From the NCBI GenBank assembly GCA_021791615.1, contig JAJYWG010000460.1:1-6839 (forward strand): a stretch of DNA of 6,839 nt, given 5' to 3'. The position numbers and the translations under genes are program-made. The notes below the pieces were generated by a model. That model saw only the letters and a program-made list of their open reading frames with translations, ran no database searches and was not told where the DNA came from. Position 1 is the first letter of the stretch, and each line of letters begins with the position of its first letter. Origin of the DNA: Actinomycetes bacterium (GTDB taxonomy: Bacteria > Actinomycetota > Acidimicrobiia > Acidimicrobiales > RAAP-2). Positions 4,861 to 6,839 of the stretch are shown here, piece after piece.

Positions 4861-5826
4861 GTGTCCCAAACCCCCTCCGATACCACTGCAGCCTCGGCGG
4901 ACAAGCCCGTCGATGCCATGACGCGCCCCGCCGGATCCCGCTCCGGCGGGGCGCGCGAGTGCGCGCGCGGCCTCGAGGGCACACGCCGTCAGATGCGCCG
5001 CCACGTGGGAACGAAGGCGGCTGGGGTGTTCGTCGCGGCATTGCTCGTGTTTGTCGTTCAGGGGTTCGCTCGCAACCGCAACCTGCAATGGCACGTAGTC
5101 GGGAGCTATCTCTTCGCCGCGCCGGTGCTCACGGGCGTGCTCCGCACGCTGCTCATCACCGCCGTCGCCATCGCGATCGCGATCGTCCTCGGCGTCGCGC
5201 TCGCCAACATGCGCCTGTCGACCAATCGCGTGCTCAAGGCCGTCAACGCCGTCTACGTGTGGTTCTTCCGCTCCATACCGCTGCTCGTCCTGCTGATCCT
5301 CGCCTACAACTTCTCGCTCCTCTACTCACACCTCTCGATCGGGATCCCGTTCGGGCCGGGGTTCGTCAGGTTCGCCACCGCGCACGTCGTCACCGCGATG
5401 ACCGCCGCGATGATCACCTTCGGACTCCAACAAGCCGCCTACACATCCGAGGTCATCCGGGCATCGATCATGGCGGTGCCCCGGGGCCAGGTGGAAGCGG
5501 CGGAATCTCTCGGAATGACCCACTGGGGCGCGATGCGACGCGTCGTACTTCCCCAGGCCGCCCGCATCGCGCTCCCACCCATCACCAACGAGACGATCAA
5601 TCTCTGCAAGTCGACCGCGCTCGTCGCGTTCATTTCCGTCCCTGACCTCCTCTATACCGTCGAGGAGATCTACAACGCGACGTTCCAGGTCGTCCCCCTC
5701 CTCGTGGTGGCGACGCTGTGGTACATGGCGATCGTCTCTGTCATGTCGCTTGGGCAGTGGTGGATAGAACGCACCATGCGCCGTGACCGGCGTGTCCGTG
5801 CCCTCGCCGTGGATCTGGATCAGTGA
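4861..5826 (+). CDS. Amino-acid-type ABC transporter permease (HisM/GlnP type)
   Basis: From the GTG at 4861 the protein has 321 residues. It has a hydrophilic Ser/Thr/Arg-rich cytoplasmic extension of ~50 residues, then hydrophobic segments at about VFVAALLVFVVQGF, LLITAVAIAIAIVLGVALA, a 'VYVWFFRSIPLLVLLILAY' helix with the F-R-(S/G)-(I/T)-P-L motif typical of polar amino-acid permeases, and C-terminal helices. The EAA coupling loop is at 212-231 (EAAESLGMTHWGAMRR, then VVLPQA), which contacts the ATPase. The gene ends in a four-base overlap with the ATPase start. The start is uncertain: GTG 4819 would add 14 residues, while ATG 4993 would give 277 residues, nearer the family norm, and leave a 14-bp hairpin (4922-4955) untranslated. 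G/C-rich third codon positions mildly favour the longer forms. No second permease is present, so a homodimer is expected. Confidence 0.88.
   Translation: MSQTPSDTTAASADKPVDAMTRPAGSRSGGARECARGLEGTRRQMRRHVGTKAAGVFVAALLVFVVQGFARNRNLQWHVVGSYLFAAPVLTGVLRTLLITAVAIAIAIVLGVALANMRLSTNRVLKAVNAVYVWFFRSIPLLVLLILAYNFSLLYSHLSIGIPFGPGFVRFATAHVVTAMTAAMITFGLQQAAYTSEVIRASIMAVPRGQVEAAESLGMTHWGAMRRVVLPQAARIALPPITNETINLCKSTALVAFISVPDLLYTVEEIYNATFQVVPLLVVATLWYMAIVSVMSLGQWWIERTMRRDRRVRALAVDLDQ
4922..4955 (+). repeat. Perfect 14-bp inverted repeat between binding-protein and permease cores
   Basis: CGCGCCCCGCCGGA (4922-4935) is exactly complementary to TCCGGCGGGGCGCG (4942-4955), with a TCCCGC loop. The stem is almost pure G/C and very stable in RNA. 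There is no T-run, so full termination is unlikely. Hairpins at this operon position are known to protect the upstream binding-protein message or dampen downstream expression. Depending on the permease start, it is either inside the N-terminal extension or in the leader. Confidence 0.6.
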
Positions 5827-6590
5827 GCGACCCGGTACTGCAGGCCTGGAACGTGACGAAGCGCTTCGGAGCCACCACGGCCGTCGACCACGTGAGCCTG
5901 AGCGTAGAGGCAGGCAGCGCCGTCTGCATCCTCGGACCATCGGGATCCGGGAAGACAACGTTCATCCGCTGTCTCAACCACCTCGAGCGGCCCGACGAGG
6001 GCTACGTCTTTCTCGACGGCGAGCCGCTCGGCTTCACCCGCCACGGCCAAGTATTCCGCGAGCAAGGCTACCGCGTGCTCGCGCGCCAGCGCCGCAGGCT
6101 CGGCATGGTCTTCCAGCAGTTCAACCTCTTCGACCACCTCACCGCTCTGGAGAACGTCATCGAGGCACCGGTGAAGGTGGTCGGGCGCCCAAAGGCTGAA
6201 GCCGTGGCGTCCGCTATGGCGCTTCTCGAACGTGTCGGCCTCGCCGACAGAGCCCACCACTACCCAGCCGAGCTCTCAGGCGGCCAGCAACAACGTGTGG
6301 CCATCGCACGCGCGCTCGCGATGGAGCCGCGCGTGCTCCTGTGCGATGAGCCGACGTCCGCGCTCGACCCGGAGATGGTCCACGAGGTCCTGCAGGTCCT
6401 CGGGAGCCTCGTCAGCGAGGGGACGACGATGGTGGTGGTCACCCACGAGGTCGGCTTCGCGCGGGAGGTCGCGCAGCGCTTCGTATTCATGGAGCATGGC
6501 CACATCGTCGAAGAGGGTCCGGCGAGCCATCTCAGCGTGGACGGCGTTACGAGCGAGCGGACCCGCGCCTTTCTTGCCAAGGTCCTTTGA
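5823..6590 (+). CDS. Amino-acid-type ABC transporter ATP-binding protein (HisP/GlnQ type)
   Basis: The 255-residue ATPase is complete. It has Walker [10 protein letters not shown] (38-46), Q-loop MVFQQFNLF (95-103), ABC signature LSGGQQQR (151-158), Walker B LLCDEP (172-177) with catalytic Glu E176, D-loop SALDPE (179-184) and switch His H208 in VVVTHE. It powers the adjacent permease from the cytoplasmic face, presumably as a homodimer. Between the second strand and the Q-loop it carries an expanded segment (about 66-92) of the kind seen in HisP and opine/basic-amino-acid ATPases but shorter in GlnQ. This hints at, without proving, that subgroup. The start is GTG overlapping the permease stop by four bases (GTGA), a translational-coupling arrangement. 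No further gene follows on this strand, so it is probably the last gene of the operon. Confidence 0.95.
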   Translation: MSDPVLQAWNVTKRFGATTAVDHVSLSVEAGSAVCILGPSGSGKTTFIRCLNHLERPDEGYVFLDGEPLGFTRHGQVFREQGYRVLARQRRRLGMVFQQFNLFDHLTALENVIEAPVKVVGRPKAEAVASAMALLERVGLADRAHHYPAELSGGQQQRVAIARALAMEPRVLLCDEPTSALDPEMVHEVLQVLGSLVSEGTTMVVVTHEVGFAREVAQRFVFMEHGHIVEEGPASHLSVDGVTSERTRAFLAKVL

Positions 6591-6839
6591 GCGCGACGTT
6601 GGAGTCCGCATCGGCACCGCACTACTCGACACACCACATGGGCGAATAGCGGCGAAGACTCCTCGGCAAAAAGCACTGCTGACAGCCACACCCTAGCGTC
6701 ACGTCCGTCAATCGGCGGCTGCGAATGCTGCATTGCCGTCCACGGCAGCCCTCTTCGGCCACGCGTTCCACGACTCGAGTCTTACCGCGGCCGACCATCC
6801 GCCGACGCCGCCCAATCGCCGTGGACCTCGCTCGTGGGC
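6591..6839. other. Downstream sequence without a supported gene
   Basis: No T-rich terminator follows the ATPase stop. A weak hairpin, TGCCGT (6734-6739) with ACGGCA (6742-6747), is the only compact inverted repeat; a long-range match GGAGTC (6601-6606) with GACTCC (6657-6662) is probably chance. On the minus strand a frame open from the right edge ends at TGA 6708-6710 (last residues [14 protein letters not shown]). It could be the C-terminus of a convergent gene, but 44 codons of ordinary composition are not enough to call it. Confidence 0.4.

Noticed and set aside
4414..5094. A 226-codon minus-strand open frame opposite the binding-protein and permease genes
   Set aside because: It is a shadow of well-supported plus-strand genes and is His/Arg/Gly-rich.
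5326..5958. A 210-codon minus-strand open frame opposite the permease and ATPase
   Set aside because: Shadow of genes with clear EAA and Walker motifs; composition is Arg/Asp/Gly-rich with no domain.
6708..6839. C-terminal part of a minus-strand gene entering from the right edge
   Set aside because: Only 44 codons, no motif and unremarkable codon bias; cannot be told from a chance open frame.
1..6839. tRNA, rRNA, CRISPR array, group II intron domain V, complete insertion sequence
   Set aside because: Looked for cloverleaf or conserved rRNA words, regularly spaced direct repeats, the domain V signature, and a transposase with terminal inverted repeats; none was found.

Overview
The window is GC-rich throughout, uses GTG and TTG starts beside ATG, and has G/C-rich third codon positions in its convincing genes. 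The tandem Lrp/AsnC regulator and the transporter style fit a high-GC actinobacterium. That placement is inference; nothing here fixes a genus.

Layout. (1) Bases 1-450, minus strand: two small genes in operon order. The first is a Cys-rich, bacterial-metallothionein-like or zinc-ribbon-like protein. The second runs off the left edge and has a strong Shine-Dalgarno overlapping the stop codon of the first. (2) Bases 450-1923: no intact gene I can defend. It holds a possible 91-codon minus-strand hypothetical (674-949), a plus-strand stretch that reads as a headless IPT/TIG (Ig-like) domain (939-1142), and otherwise long GC-driven open frames. I read it as degraded accessory DNA. (3) Bases 1924-2140: dense inverted repeats, including a perfect 10-bp hairpin followed by a nested structure of about 93 bases with 10-bp and 9-bp perfect stems. 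This could be a structured RNA, a REP-like element or a compound terminator. (4) Bases 2312-6590, plus strand: five genes that form the functional heart of the window. They encode a double-module Lrp/AsnC regulator, a DUF3830 cyclophilin-like protein, a family-3 polar amino-acid-type solute-binding protein, one permease and one ATPase. (5) Bases 6591-6839: no gene I can support.

Working model (inference). The binding protein captures an amino acid or a related zwitterion outside the membrane. The single permease, presumably as a homodimer, with a homodimer of the ATPase imports it. The DUF3830 protein acts on or binds the imported compound in the cytoplasm. The double-module regulator may control the cluster. 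The 94 bases between regulator and DUF3830 gene carry three copies of a TGGCGC/GCGCCA half-site and a hairpin that can cover the DUF3830 Shine-Dalgarno. Permease and ATPase genes overlap by four bases. A perfect 14-bp hairpin near the binding-protein/permease boundary may set their expression ratio.

The least understood element is the DUF3830 protein coupled to a dedicated amino-acid-type importer; the second is the structured element at 1924-2085.
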